DNA of 64,000 nt, from NCBI RefSeq assembly GCF_013359945.1, contig NZ_JABWCS010000221.1, forward strand, positions 434,001 through 498,000, read 5' to 3'. The DNA comes from Paenibacillus agri (lineage in GTDB: Bacteria; Bacillota; Bacilli; Paenibacillales; Paenibacillaceae). The notes beneath the pieces are model-generated. The model made no database searches. It saw nothing but the letters and a program-made list of their open reading frames with translations, and was not told the DNA's origin. The translations under genes and the position numbers were made by a program. Positions 25,085-34,081 of the stretch are shown one piece after another (position 1 is the first letter of the stretch; every line of letters starts with the position of its first letter).

Positions 25085-26056
25085 ATGGATAATAATACTT
25101 GTCACCTCGATCAAGTTGATTTACAGGATTATGTGTGGAATGTTTTTGGTGCTGGTTATTTAGTTAATAATGTATCGAAAATGCATGGTGGCGCACAAAA
25201 AGTAGTCTACAAAATCGACTGCAGCAATGGTTTTTCCTGCGTATTGTATGTGTGGGATCTTACCATGAATTTTTTTCAAGAAGAAATTGCAAATGGTGAT
25301 ATGCATCAAAATCCCTATGGGGGTGACATGTTTGAATTAAACAACAAGTATCTAACAGAGCATGACATTCGAACGCCTACTCTTTATGATCTAAACAAGG
25401 AAAGAACCCTTTATCCTTTTGATTATGCTCTGGTTGAATATATAGATGGTCATAAAGCAGAAGCCTATTTTCATCACTCCGATTCACGAGTTCAAGATAA
25501 GGTGTTTCATCGGTTAGGGGAGATGCTAACTAGCATGCATACCAACGAAAGACATATTTATGGGGACGCGAATCAAAGCGGAATGAACATTGAGAGTTGT
25601 CATCACCTTCAAATCGAGAACGCAAAAGCGCAGTTGTCTTATGCTTCCCAACATATTGATAGCATGAGGATTAATCAAAGCAAACTACTCGATACTTTGT
25701 ATGAGCTTGAATCAAAAATCAAACCTAGAACGCAGTATGGGTTTATTCATGGCGAACTGGGACCTGACCATGTTTTGGTTAATGACCGACTTGAACCTTA
25801 TTTGATTGATACCGAAGGGGCTATGTTTTTTGATATTGAGCATGAACACAGTTTTTTAGAATTTAGATTCGGAGATTTCTATCGATATCTTAAGAACGTT
25901 ACTCTCGATCCTTCTAGAATGTTATTCTATCGATACCACCACCATATCGCTTTAACATCAGGGGGGCTAAAGCTCCTTCATAGAGGGTTTCCAGATCAGC
26001 AATTTGCTACGCAACTAGCCGCTTATCATTCCCAATGCGCTTTGCGATTTATTTAA
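25085..26056 (+). CDS. APH-fold kinase-like protein with altered catalytic loop
   Basis: A 323-residue protein with the phosphotransferase fold. The N-lobe has GGAQKVVYKIDCSNGFSCVLYV. The catalytic loop reads FIHGELGPDHVLV, where Glu replaces the usual catalytic Asp (HGDxxxxN) and His replaces the Asn. The metal-binding loop is LIDTEGAMFFDIEHE. Several uncharacterised relatives carry HGxLGPDHV, so the change need not mean loss of function, but activity is uncertain. It lies in the AT-rich island, preceded by a 340-bp gap and followed by a decayed rhodanese-tail copy. Confidence 0.7.
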   Translation: MDNNTCHLDQVDLQDYVWNVFGAGYLVNNVSKMHGGAQKVVYKIDCSNGFSCVLYVWDLTMNFFQEEIANGDMHQNPYGGDMFELNNKYLTEHDIRTPTLYDLNKERTLYPFDYALVEYIDGHKAEAYFHHSDSRVQDKVFHRLGEMLTSMHTNERHIYGDANQSGMNIESCHHLQIENAKAQLSYASQHIDSMRINQSKLLDTLYELESKIKPRTQYGFIHGELGPDHVLVNDRLEPYLIDTEGAMFFDIEHEHSFLEFRFGDFYRYLKNVTLDPSRMLFYRYHHHIALTSGGLKLLHRGFPDQQFATQLAAYHSQCALRFI

Positions 26057-26069
26057 GGTTTTATATCTT

Positions 26070-26375
26070 TAGCGGGGCGGTTTGGATTTCTTACAGTGAG
26101 AACCGAATTGTGACGGGTAAGAGTAGAAGGTTTAAGCAGGTGTAAAGTATTTTAATTTGGAGTATATCGCCACATGAGCGATGTACTCTTTTGCACTGTA
26201 CTCAAGAGTATCGAGGTCAACAGAGAGAACATCCCTAGAGCGGTCCTAAAATCGCGAAAGTCCACAAGGGTCAATGGAAGGCGACGACGTTACTGCCACG
26301 GGACACCCTAAAGGTTTGCAAAGTTCGGGTATGCCTGTACCTGCGGTTAATACCAAGACATCCGACCCCAGAAAA
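26070..26375 (+). pseudogene. Duplicated flank: rhodanese 3' tail, terminator and a fragment of the FAD oxidoreductase
   Basis: 26070-26132 aligns with the last codons of the rhodanese gene (GAGAACC.GATTG.GACGGG). 26160-26192 is a copy of its terminator hairpin (GAGTATATCGC / GCGATGTACTC). The stretch up to about 26262 matches 29088-29275 closely. Then 26265-26375 jumps to sequence matching 29664-29755, inside the minus-strand FAD oxidoreductase gene, including GTATGC.TGTACCTGCGG and AATACCAAGACATCCGA. It is therefore a degraded copy of the rhodanese/oxidoreductase junction with about 390 bp of the oxidoreductase end deleted. It does not code for anything intact. Confidence 0.75.
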
Positions 26376-26485
26376 ATATAGTGAATTAACAATAGGAATG
26401 TAGGCACTGTACCCGTTATTTTGTTGTGCTACAATATACAAAAAGTATAGCAACTGGAAATGAAAAAGGAGAGAGGATAACAGCC

Positions 26486-26944
26486 ATGTACGAGCGTTTA
26501 ACAGATAAACTGAAGACAACCTCTGCATTGAAATGGTTTTCCGGTCATGGGGCAGAAGAGAGCTGGATAGCGGAAGTAGAAGAGGAATTAGGATTCAGCC
26601 TGCCTCCGTCCTACCGCTGGTGGCTGATTCATTACGGTAATGCGCGGTTGAATGGCGGAAATATTCTAACGGTTGGCGATCCAGAACATAGAGATTATGA
26701 CGATAGTGACCTGCTCTATATCCATAGACTGAATAAAGCTGAGGAGTGGTGGGTAAGTCGGTTTCCGGACAGACTGGACTTGTTCGTTCCAGATAGTGAC
26801 GAGCTTTACTTTTTTGATATATCTTCGCGAAACGAACAGGGCGAGTTTCCGGTTATGTGTTATGATCTAATGAATGATTTGATCGACACGTATGCCTCGA
26901 CATTTGTGGAATTTCTAGAGCGGCTGATCGATGAGCGTTCATAA
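26486..26944 (+). CDS. SMI1/KNR4 (SUKH) family immunity-type protein
   Basis: A 152-residue SUKH protein, unlike the one at 24239 in detail. Core motifs are IAEVEEELGFSLPPSYRWWLIHYGNARLNGG, the family's N-terminal signature, and FDISSRNEQGEFPVMCYDLMNDL. The open frame starts at 26426, but GGAGAGAGG at 26468-26476 and the ATG at 26486 give MYERLTDKLKTT. It follows directly on the duplicated flank, so the cassette was placed at a copy of the same junction. No toxin partner is visible. Confidence 0.82.
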   Translation: MYERLTDKLKTTSALKWFSGHGAEESWIAEVEEELGFSLPPSYRWWLIHYGNARLNGGNILTVGDPEHRDYDDSDLLYIHRLNKAEEWWVSRFPDRLDLFVPDSDELYFFDISSRNEQGEFPVMCYDLMNDLIDTYASTFVEFLERLIDERS

Positions 26945-27595
26945 CTAAAAGACAAAGACTGGAATGGGCACCGCCTATACCTTAGCTTTTGCCTAAGGGG
27001 TAACATGAAACAAGTTTCTTTATATTATCCACTGACGTATTTGAGGTCAACCCCATTGCGATGAGGCTAAATAGAGGGGGGATATGTGAAGCTGAATGAT
27101 CTATGTAGTCGCGCGGTGCCATAATGGCTACAAAGATTTACTCAACTCATTTTGCACGGTATAGTTCTGGAACCCATGATCGTCATTTATTTGTATAGTT
27201 AATGAAACAATTTCCTGTCTTGGTGAAGGATGTTTCGGAGGAGAATAAGAAACTCTTGTTGTTCATTTATTATAGAGAGTGAGTGAATTAAAATGCACTG
27301 TCTCAAGTCTTAGGGCTTGGAGGGTGTGTTTTTTGTGTTAACAAAGAGATAAATTGAAGCAACAAATGAAAGTTGTTAAGGGAAGTTCAATATAAATTCA
27401 ACATCTAGAGTTGAGGATTAATAACGGTGAACCGTATCGGAGATTCGAATGTAAAGTAACAGTGGATTTTTTATCACAATTATTTATGATCGATTAAGCT
27501 TCTCTTGTGGTATGATTTTACAATATAGTAATTACTTCTAGAGAGAATATTATCAAATAGAACTAAATATTATTAAATAGAGGTGGAAATGATTT
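26945..27595 (+). other. 650-bp gap with a fourth flank copy and no intact gene
   Basis: Mostly noncoding. 26980-26999 is a small hairpin (CCTTAG / CTAAGG). 27291-27380 resembles the post-rhodanese segment at 24045-24120 (GTGTTAACAAAGAGAT then AAATTGAAGC), including its terminator-like T run. Two very short frames (27124-27201 and 27202-27282) carry no recognisable protein and no ribosome site. The region may be remains of a lost cassette. Confidence 0.5.
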
Positions 27596-28483
27596 GTGAG
27601 AAAAGTAATTAAAAGTCTAGGAATCTTTAATATTTTTACTGCTTTAATTATAGGTATATTATGGAGTTGTGTGTTCTTTGTCCAAGGCATATTTGGTGCT
27701 GTCTCATGGGGATTATTAAAGATGTTTTTACCGTTTGCAGGTTTACTTGGTTTAATTGTTAGTATTTTAATTATTATCATTCTATCTATAAAAAAGAAGC
27801 GGATTTTTCGTACCGTCATATCGCTTGCGTTATGCACGGTTTTATTGTTTCCGATTCTTCTTACCTTAAATGTTATAAAATTTGCTTATCCTGTAAGTAT
27901 CAATAAAACCAACTCATCTATAACGATAGTATGGCCGATTAAAGAAAAGAGCGTTGTTGGTTGGGGAGGAGATACAGTTGAAAGCAACTTGCCTCATGTC
28001 ATATGGGCATCTGAACGATGGGCATATGATATATTGATTGAACCCTATAATTCTGGTAGTCCAGTGCTTGAGGATTATGGCATATGGAATGTTGAAGTGA
28101 TATCCCCCGTTTCCGGCGTAGTAGTTGCGGCTTTTGATGATGAAGATGATATTATGCCTAATACAGAGGATTTTATATCAACTGAAGGGAACCATGTTTA
28201 TATAAAAATAGAAGAAACCGGCACATACTTACTTCTTAACCATTTGAAAAAGGATAGCGTAACGGTAAAAGTGGGTGAACATGTGAATCCTGGCGACTTG
28301 ATTGGATTTGTAGGTAATAGCGGATCTACCTCTGAACCACATTTGCATATTCATCATCAGCGTCAAGATCCAACCAAAGCTTTAATGCCTATTTTTGCCG
28401 AAGGATTACCGTTATACTTTAGAGATATCGACGGAAAGCCTATGCCAGAGAAGGGTGATATTATAGTTCCCCATACTAAGTAA
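27596..28483 (+). CDS. Membrane-anchored M23-family metallopeptidase
   Basis: A 295-residue protein. Three hydrophobic helices occupy about residues 10-100, followed by an extracytoplasmic LytM/M23 domain. Zn ligands are visible: His in SNLPHVIW, Asp in ERWAYDIL, and the HxH in EPHLHIHHQ, with a further His in LLLNHLKK. The core VISPVSGVVVAAFDDEDD and GDLIGFVGNSG are typical. The GTG start has AGGTGG upstream. M23 enzymes cut peptidoglycan crosslinks or act on bacteriocins. Island gene, AT-rich, in one unit with the next gene. Confidence 0.85.
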   Translation: MRKVIKSLGIFNIFTALIIGILWSCVFFVQGIFGAVSWGLLKMFLPFAGLLGLIVSILIIIILSIKKKRIFRTVISLALCTVLLFPILLTLNVIKFAYPVSINKTNSSITIVWPIKEKSVVGWGGDTVESNLPHVIWASERWAYDILIEPYNSGSPVLEDYGIWNVEVISPVSGVVVAAFDDEDDIMPNTEDFISTEGNHVYIKIEETGTYLLLNHLKKDSVTVKVGEHVNPGDLIGFVGNSGSTSEPHLHIHHQRQDPTKALMPIFAEGLPLYFRDIDGKPMPEKGDIIVPHTK

Positions 28484-28529
28484 TGGAGCTCTTAACTATA
28501 TGAATGTGGGGAAAACGATAGGAGAAAAT

Positions 28530-29012
28530 ATGAGGAAATTAGAGTGGATTAAAGTAATTTTAGTAGTATCACTAATGGGCAATGTGACTTTATTTATGAA
28601 TCATAAGCGTGACAACAAAAGACAAGAATTAAAATATGAGTTATTAAATGCAAATATTTACCGAGATCTAACCCAATTAGAAGCAACTATACAGCATCAA
28701 ATAGATAATAATTGGGATACCGAACCTCTTGTTACTCAAAAATTAGATGATGCGATTGATTCAGTTATCTTACATATGGGAATGGAAAAAGATGATGATA
28801 AGGAAGCTATTCTTTGGAAGTTACATGATTACTTGAAAGAGTTCAAGGTTAGTGATGAAACCCTATCGGTTAGCTTAACCGATAAGCAACGAACCAATTA
28901 CATTTATTTAGGGGAGAAGCTTCGTTCAAGTGGGTGGAACTATAATGTAGGATATGATACTAAATGGGATGTTTTTGAATCAAAAGTAAAGGAGCTCATA
29001 GCGGAATCATAA
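28530..29012 (+). CDS. Hypothetical protein with one N-terminal membrane helix
   Basis: A 160-residue protein I do not recognise. After MRKLEW comes a helix, IKVILVVSLMGNVTLFM, then a charged, largely helical domain (about 25-160) exposed on one side of the membrane. The frame opens at 28500, but AGGAGA at 28519-28524 favours the ATG at 28530. It is 46 nt behind the M23 gene and probably co-transcribed, so it may be an accessory or immunity partner to that enzyme (inference). Confidence 0.6.
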   Translation: MRKLEWIKVILVVSLMGNVTLFMNHKRDNKRQELKYELLNANIYRDLTQLEATIQHQIDNNWDTEPLVTQKLDDAIDSVILHMGMEKDDDKEAILWKLHDYLKEFKVSDETLSVSLTDKQRTNYIYLGEKLRSSGWNYNVGYDTKWDVFESKVKELIAES

Positions 29013-29087
29013 AACTCAAAAAATTGAAAAAATATGGATGAGTATTGAAGAACCATATCCTAAGTTATATCTTTACTAGGGTGGTTG

Positions 29088-29248
29088 GATTTCTTACAGT
29101 GAGAACCCGATTGCGACTGGGGTAGAGTAGAAGGCTTAAGCAGGTGTAAAGTGTTTTAATTGGGAGTACATCGCTCATGTGGCGATGTACTCTTTTGCGT
29201 TGTGCTCAGGAGTATCGAGGTCAACAGCGGGACATTCCTCAAGTGGTC
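29088..29248 (+). repeat. Third copy of the rhodanese 3' tail and terminator
   Basis: 29090-29131 repeats the rhodanese C-terminal codons (GAGAACCCGATTGCGAC). A perfect terminator stem, GAGTACATCGC / GCGATGTACTC, follows at 29164-29192 with TTTT. The copy ends where the minus-strand oxidoreductase stops. It is probably the ancestral junction, with the island inserted between this and the intact rhodanese gene by duplication. Confidence 0.7.
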
Positions 29249-30289
29249 TTAAAATCGCGAGAGTCGACAATGATCTAATTCACCTCTTGGTTCCCGCTCG
29301 ATGATTTCACTTGCGGCCAGACGTGCAATCAGGGGCGCCAGCGTAATAGCAGAATGCATCACCGCCAGATAAAGTCCCTTTATGTGATCTTGAAAGCCCA
29401 CGATCGGGTAGCCGTCTTCAGGCATTGGTCTCATCCCGACCTTTATGCTCTCCAGTTCCAGTTGATTCCCGTCCTTCAGACTGCGACGCAACGTGTCGAA
29501 CGCCCGCCTACCGACCGCCTCTGGTCCGTTTTCCTCCGACTCGTCGATATAATCTTCCGCAGCCAGTAGCGTATGATCTGTCAGTTGACGCGCTTCAAAT
29601 TGCGCATTTGAGATTAATGTGCGTATCAGTTTATTCGGTGTTTTCATTTGAATCAGAATGGAAGGCGAAGAGGTTACCGGGACGGGACAACCTAACGGGT
29701 TGCAAAGCTCGGGTATGCTTGTACCTGCGGCCAATACCAAGACATCCGATTCCAGAAAACCCTTGGATGTGTGGACGCCAACCAGGCGGGAATCTTCTTG
29801 CTGCAGCTGTGTAACGTTGGTATCGAACTGAACCTTTGCTCCGTACTCCCGCGCTTTGCTCAATAACAGCTCCGTAACCCCAATAGGATCCACCGCACCT
29901 TCTTCGCTGACAAACATCGCTTCATCCGGATATTCCTGCAGATTCGGCTCCAATGCCTCAAGCTGCTCCCGGTTTAATTTTTGAAAGTGGGGTTGCTCCC
30001 GTAAGGTCGGAGTGCCCCAAGTCAGCGCTCCATGCCAATGAATTTTCAGTTCGGGCAGCTCCTGCTGAAGCGCATGATATTGCTCCAAAGCTGCATCGTA
30101 CAGATGCCAGTATTCGGGAGCCACCTTATGAGTCGTATGTATCCAAGCAAAAGATTTATCTGTGACTTCACGCGCTGCGGCAGGGTGTCGTTCAATAACG
30201 GTTACATCCTGATTACGTTTGGCTAGATGATAGGCCACGGATGCCCCGACAATTCCTGCGCCAATAATCACGATTTTTTGTTTGTTCAA
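29249..30289 (-). CDS. FAD-dependent oxidoreductase, DAO family
   Basis: A 346-residue flavoenzyme of the glycine/D-amino-acid oxidase family. The Rossmann FAD loop is at the N-terminus, KIVIIGAGIVGASVAYHLAKR, then VIERHP. The substrate-side motifs are EEGAVDPIGVTELLLSKA and, at the C-terminus, GMRPMPEDGYPIVGF. The frame extends to 30349, but AGGAG at 30296-30300 points to the TTG at 30289 (NKQKIVII). The last codons lie next to the duplicated flank. The substrate may be an amino acid or sarcosine-like amine. A fragment of this gene is present at 26265-26375. Confidence 0.85.
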   Translation of the reverse strand: MNKQKIVIIGAGIVGASVAYHLAKRNQDVTVIERHPAAAREVTDKSFAWIHTTHKVAPEYWHLYDAALEQYHALQQELPELKIHWHGALTWGTPTLREQPHFQKLNREQLEALEPNLQEYPDEAMFVSEEGAVDPIGVTELLLSKAREYGAKVQFDTNVTQLQQEDSRLVGVHTSKGFLESDVLVLAAGTSIPELCNPLGCPVPVTSSPSILIQMKTPNKLIRTLISNAQFEARQLTDHTLLAAEDYIDESEENGPEAVGRRAFDTLRRSLKDGNQLELESIKVGMRPMPEDGYPIVGFQDHIKGLYLAVMHSAITLAPLIARLAASEIIEREPRGELDHCRLSRF

Positions 30290-30452
30290 TAATGACTCCT
30301 CCTCTGCACCCCATTGTAACATAGGCGTTTGAGGAGGGGAGTTAACCATGACAGGATTCTTTAGCTTTAATTATTTTCTACGCATGGAGTAAATCTTGAT
30401 TATGGTATAATTCCCTAATTATTATGAATAAATTTCCACTGGGGGTAGACAT

Positions 30453-30893
30453 ATGTTAGAGATTACTTTAGACGATATCAAGATTACAACAGATGGCAAA
30501 GACACGGATTATGACCAGATGTGTAACAACCTCTATGAGTACAATGTTCGTGCAACTAACGGGCTGCTCAAAAAGCCGGGGAAGGATATTAATTTATATC
30601 TCAAAGATGACTCAGGCAACGTCGTCGGAGGGTTGTTTTGCGAAACCTGGTTATGTGGTCTGTATTTAGATGTTTTTTGGATTGCCGATGAATACCGGGG
30701 CAAAGGTTATGGAAAGATCATGATCGCTGAAGCTGAGCGGCTAGGAAAAGAGTTGGGCTGTATATTCGCTCATACCTGCACATTTACTTATCAAGCACCG
30801 GAGTTTTATAAGCGCATGGGCTATGAGGTTTTCGCCGTGAACGATGAATATCCAGAAGGGATAAAGCAATTTTTCTTAAAGAAAAAATTATAG
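30453..30893 (+). CDS. GNAT family N-acetyltransferase
   Basis: A 146-residue acetyltransferase. Motif A is DVFWIADEYRGKGYGKIMIAEAE (acetyl-CoA loop RGKGYG), with the C-terminal FTYQAPEFYKRMGYEVFA. The pattern resembles YkwB/RimI-like GNAT proteins. GGGGGT lies 8 nt before the ATG. It is followed after 116 nt by the ABC-2 transporter genes, probably as a separate unit. Acceptor unknown. Confidence 0.85.
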   Translation: MLEITLDDIKITTDGKDTDYDQMCNNLYEYNVRATNGLLKKPGKDINLYLKDDSGNVVGGLFCETWLCGLYLDVFWIADEYRGKGYGKIMIAEAERLGKELGCIFAHTCTFTYQAPEFYKRMGYEVFAVNDEYPEGIKQFFLKKKL

Positions 30894-31009
30894 ACCTCCT
30901 GTATCGAAAATAGTTAACCAATTCCACACTACAAAAGATAAGATTGCCATCTAACAGTTGTCTCCTTCCATCTTTTATACTGGGTAAATATTGCGTGAGG
31001 AGGTCAGCC

Positions 31010-32032
31010 ATGCCACTGATTCAAGTAGATCATCTGCGGAAAGAATTCAAACGGCAAAAGCGCAAAGACGGGTTCTGGCCATTGATGAAAAGTCTTTTGT
31101 ACCGGGAGTATGAGCAGAAGGTTGCGGTCGAGGACATTTCATTTACGATTGATCAGGGTGAGATTGTCGGTTACATCGGTCCGAATGGTGCAGGAAAATC
31201 GACAACGATCAAAATGATGGTAGGTATTCTCGTCCCGACCAGCGGCAATGTGCGTGTGAACGGACTCGTACCGTTTGAAAATCGCATTGAAAATGCGCGG
31301 AGAATCGGCGCTGTATTCGGCCAGAAAAGCCAGCTATGGTGGGATACGCCAGTTATCGAATCACTTAGGCTGACGAAATATATGTATGACATCCCGGAGG
31401 ATCGTTATCTGCAGAACATGGCGTTATTCAGCGACATCTTAGGACTAGAGGAATTTAAAAATGTTGCTGTTCGTTCGCTAAGCCTTGGTCAGCGGATGCG
31501 CGCAGATCTGTGTGCGGCGCTGCTGCATGATCCGCAAATCGTCTATCTCGACGAACCCACGATTGGGCTCGATGTTGTGGTAAAGGAACGCATCCGCGAA
31601 TTCATCCGTCAGATTAACCGGGAACGAGGAACCACCGTCATCTTAACGACCCATGATATGGCTGATATCGAGAAGCTCTGCAGTCGCGTGATGGTCGTCG
31701 ATCACGGCCGGCTAATGTATGACGGCAATCTGCATACGCTCAAGAACGATTACGGCAACATGGAGAGCATGGAGCTGGATACGGAAGAGGATTTTGTCAT
31801 GGATGATGCCCTCTTGCGAATGGGAATTTCGTTCAACCGGACTGAAGAGGCCAAGACCCAGCTTGTCTATGATAAGAATAATATTAATTCGTCCGCGGTG
31901 ATTAAATGGATTATGGCTCGCTATTCCGTTCGTGATTTCAAGGTCAAGGAAACGGAGATCGAAGAGATCATTCGAAATCTGTATGCCGGCTTTAGTCAGG
32001 AAGAGCCCAAGCGGCAGGAAGTGACCGTATGA
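31010..32032 (+). CDS. ABC-2 type transporter ATP-binding protein
   Basis: A 340-residue ATPase of an exporter-type ABC system. Walker A is YIGPNGAGKSTTIKMMVG, the Q-loop FGQKSQLWWD, the signature SLSLGQRMRADLCAALL, Walker B IVYLDEPTIGLDV, and the H-loop LTTHDMADIEKL. An insert after residue 10 (KRQKRKDGFWPLMKSLL) is typical of the subfamily next to PF06182 permeases. GAGGAGGT before the ATG at 31010 overrides the longer frame from 30944. Its stop overlaps the next start by 4 nt. Confidence 0.92.
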   Translation: MPLIQVDHLRKEFKRQKRKDGFWPLMKSLLYREYEQKVAVEDISFTIDQGEIVGYIGPNGAGKSTTIKMMVGILVPTSGNVRVNGLVPFENRIENARRIGAVFGQKSQLWWDTPVIESLRLTKYMYDIPEDRYLQNMALFSDILGLEEFKNVAVRSLSLGQRMRADLCAALLHDPQIVYLDEPTIGLDVVVKERIREFIRQINRERGTTVILTTHDMADIEKLCSRVMVVDHGRLMYDGNLHTLKNDYGNMESMELDTEEDFVMDDALLRMGISFNRTEEAKTQLVYDKNNINSSAVIKWIMARYSVRDFKVKETEIEEIIRNLYAGFSQEEPKRQEVTV

Positions 32033-32838
32033 GAATTGCACTTTATCGGGAAATGACGCTGAACGCCTTCCGTTCATTGCTTGCTTTTCGCGCTGAGGTA
32101 CTGCTCTACCTGTTTGGGCAGCTATTTAAAGTCCTTGTGCAAATCTATATTTGGTACGCTTTGTTTGGAGATAATAATCTGTTGAGCTCACAAGCCGGTA
32201 CAGTTAGTCTACAGGAAATGATCACCTATGTTGTGGTCAGCTCAGTGATCTCGGTGTTTGCCACGAATGACGTGATTTTTAGTGTAAGCTCGAAAGTATC
32301 GTCGGGCGAAATTGCAATGGATCTCATTAAGCCGATGAGCTTTCGCTCCGTCATTTTCTGTCAGGCTTTGGGCACGAATATGTACCGTATCTTATTTGAA
32401 TTAATACCGTTAGTCATTATCAGCATGTCATTCTTCCACGTACAGCTCCCCTCGCTGGCTAACGGCCTCATCTTTCTAATTCTCGTCTTCAATGGCTTGA
32501 TTCTTAATTTCCTGATTACGTATACGATTGGGCTAATCGCTTTCTGGTATATTCTCGTTTGGCAGGTGAACACGGTGCTGGGCGGACTAATCCGGCTATT
32601 TTCGGGCGCTTTTATTCCAATCTGGTTTTTCTCGGATTCGCTTGTGCAGATTTCTTACCTCCTTCCGTTTCGTCTCATCTACTATGAACCAATCTCTGTA
32701 TACTTGGGAAAAGTCACAGGCTGGTACGATCTGCTTGCCATCGTTCTACAGCAATTAGCCTGGATGGCCGGTTTTTTGTTGTTGCAAAAATGGATGTGGT
32801 CGCGAGCTGTTCACAAGCTTGTCGTCCAGGGAGGCTAA
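32029..32838 (+). CDS. ABC-2 family permease (PF06182-like), first subunit
   Basis: A 269-residue membrane protein with about six helices. The pattern FRAEVLLYLFGQLFKVLVQIYIWYALF near the N-terminus and SGEIAMDLIKPMSF in the cytosolic loop match the ABC2_membrane_6 family. Start ATGA overlaps the ATPase stop. It forms the export channel with the next gene; the cargo is unknown. The order ATPase-permease-permease is the family's usual arrangement. Confidence 0.85.
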   Translation: MRIALYREMTLNAFRSLLAFRAEVLLYLFGQLFKVLVQIYIWYALFGDNNLLSSQAGTVSLQEMITYVVVSSVISVFATNDVIFSVSSKVSSGEIAMDLIKPMSFRSVIFCQALGTNMYRILFELIPLVIISMSFFHVQLPSLANGLIFLILVFNGLILNFLITYTIGLIAFWYILVWQVNTVLGGLIRLFSGAFIPIWFFSDSLVQISYLLPFRLIYYEPISVYLGKVTGWYDLLAIVLQQLAWMAGFLLLQKWMWSRAVHKLVVQGG

Positions 32839-32839
32839 G

Positions 32840-33643
32840 ATGAGATACCTGAAACTCTACGCGCGGTTTATCCCTATTTATTTCAAAAGCAAAACAGAGC
32901 ACGGCTTCGGCTTTTACATGGACTTTATCGGATTTGCGCTCACGCATGTGGTCAGCTATACCGTGATTTGGGCGTTAATGAGCCGGTTTCAGACCATAAA
33001 CGGTTGGAATATGTATGAGGTCATGCTGCTGTACACCCTTAATATGCTGACCTATGCGGTAGCAGCGGTCTTTTTCTTTTTTCAAATGAATGATGTTGAA
33101 GATGATGTGCATAAAGGCTCTTTTGATAGTCTGCTAGTCAAACCGATCAATCCTTTCATCCATATGATCATTCGCAGTTTTGGTCATTTCTTTCTCGGCG
33201 ACATTGCCATTGCGGTAATCATGCTGAGTGTCTGCTTCAGCCACCTGAATATCCATCTTCATTGGGGTTCTTATCTTAGCTTTGTCGTCATGCTGCTGGG
33301 AGCGGTGCTCGTTCAAGCTTCTTTTATTATCATTACTGGTTCGATGTGCTTCTGGATTGTTCGTGCAAGGTCGGTTAAAAATATTGTGATTTTCGGGATT
33401 CGTGGTTTTGTCGATTATCCTATTTCAATCTATAGCAAGATTATGCGGATCCTATTAACTTTTGTCATTCCTTATGGCTTCGTCAATTTCTATCCATCCC
33501 ATCTAATCCTGAATAAGGAGGGAGGCTCGCTGTTCGCATCATGGCTTCCGTATACCACTCCGATCATCGGTCTTCTCCTGTTCTTCATCGCGTATCGGGT
33601 ATGGAATGCGGGACTGAATCAATATCAGGGCACGGGTAGCTAA
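32840..33643 (+). CDS. ABC-2 family permease (PF06182-like), second subunit
   Basis: A 267-residue membrane protein, the partner of the one at 32029. It has six hydrophobic helices and the loop DVHKGSFDSLLVKPINPFIHMI, the equivalent of the first subunit's IKPM loop. AGGGAGGC just before the ATG at 32840 is preferred to the longer frame at 32819. The genes from 31010 run without gaps, and the VOC gene follows 16 nt later, likely in the same mRNA. Confidence 0.85.
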   Translation: MRYLKLYARFIPIYFKSKTEHGFGFYMDFIGFALTHVVSYTVIWALMSRFQTINGWNMYEVMLLYTLNMLTYAVAAVFFFFQMNDVEDDVHKGSFDSLLVKPINPFIHMIIRSFGHFFLGDIAIAVIMLSVCFSHLNIHLHWGSYLSFVVMLLGAVLVQASFIIITGSMCFWIVRARSVKNIVIFGIRGFVDYPISIYSKIMRILLTFVIPYGFVNFYPSHLILNKEGGSLFASWLPYTTPIIGLLLFFIAYRVWNAGLNQYQGTGS

Positions 33644-33659
33644 GAGAGGAGAATAAATC

Positions 33660-34028
33660 ATGTTAACGTCATTAGAACATGTGCAGATTCCAGTCCGGCA
33701 GTTGGACCGGGCCATCTTGTGGTACACTGAAAACTTAGGGTTTCAATTGAGCAGCCGGGAAGGAGACCGTATCGCGTTCCTGACCTTGCCGGGAGGGCCA
33801 TTTCTGATGCTATGGCAGACCGAAGATGATTCAACATTTGCGCACTATACAGTGGACGGAACAGACTTTCCAGTTCTACTATATCGCACAACGAGGATTC
33901 ATGAACTACATGAACATTTGGTAACACTCAATACCCGCATCCAGTTATATCAAGATGACGGTTTTGCCTGGGTACTCAAATTTTATGATTCAGAGGGAAA
34001 TCTATGGGGTGCTTTACAGTATAAATAA
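33660..34028 (+). CDS. VOC superfamily (glyoxalase/bleomycin-resistance fold) protein
   Basis: A 122-residue protein with the two beta-alpha-beta-beta-beta modules of the VOC fold. The start LTSLEHVQIPVRQLDRAILWYTENLGF carries the first metal-site His, and the tail LKFYDSEGNLWGALQ carries a Glu/Asn near the second site. Such proteins are dioxygenases, lyases or antibiotic-binding proteins. Being the last gene of the ABC-2 operon, it may be involved in self-protection, but that is inference. Confidence 0.82.
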   Translation: MLTSLEHVQIPVRQLDRAILWYTENLGFQLSSREGDRIAFLTLPGGPFLMLWQTEDDSTFAHYTVDGTDFPVLLYRTTRIHELHEHLVTLNTRIQLYQDDGFAWVLKFYDSEGNLWGALQYK

Positions 34029-34081
34029 TAGATTATAAAACGGGATGTTTGCGAGACAACGCATGCCCAAAAACAAAAAAA

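Noticed and set aside
27124-27282. Two very short frames of about 25 codons
   Set aside because: No ribosome sites and no recognisable product; kept only as a note in the gap entry.
29453-29814. 129-residue plus-strand frame
   Set aside because: Antisense shadow of the FAD oxidoreductase gene, which has clear family motifs.
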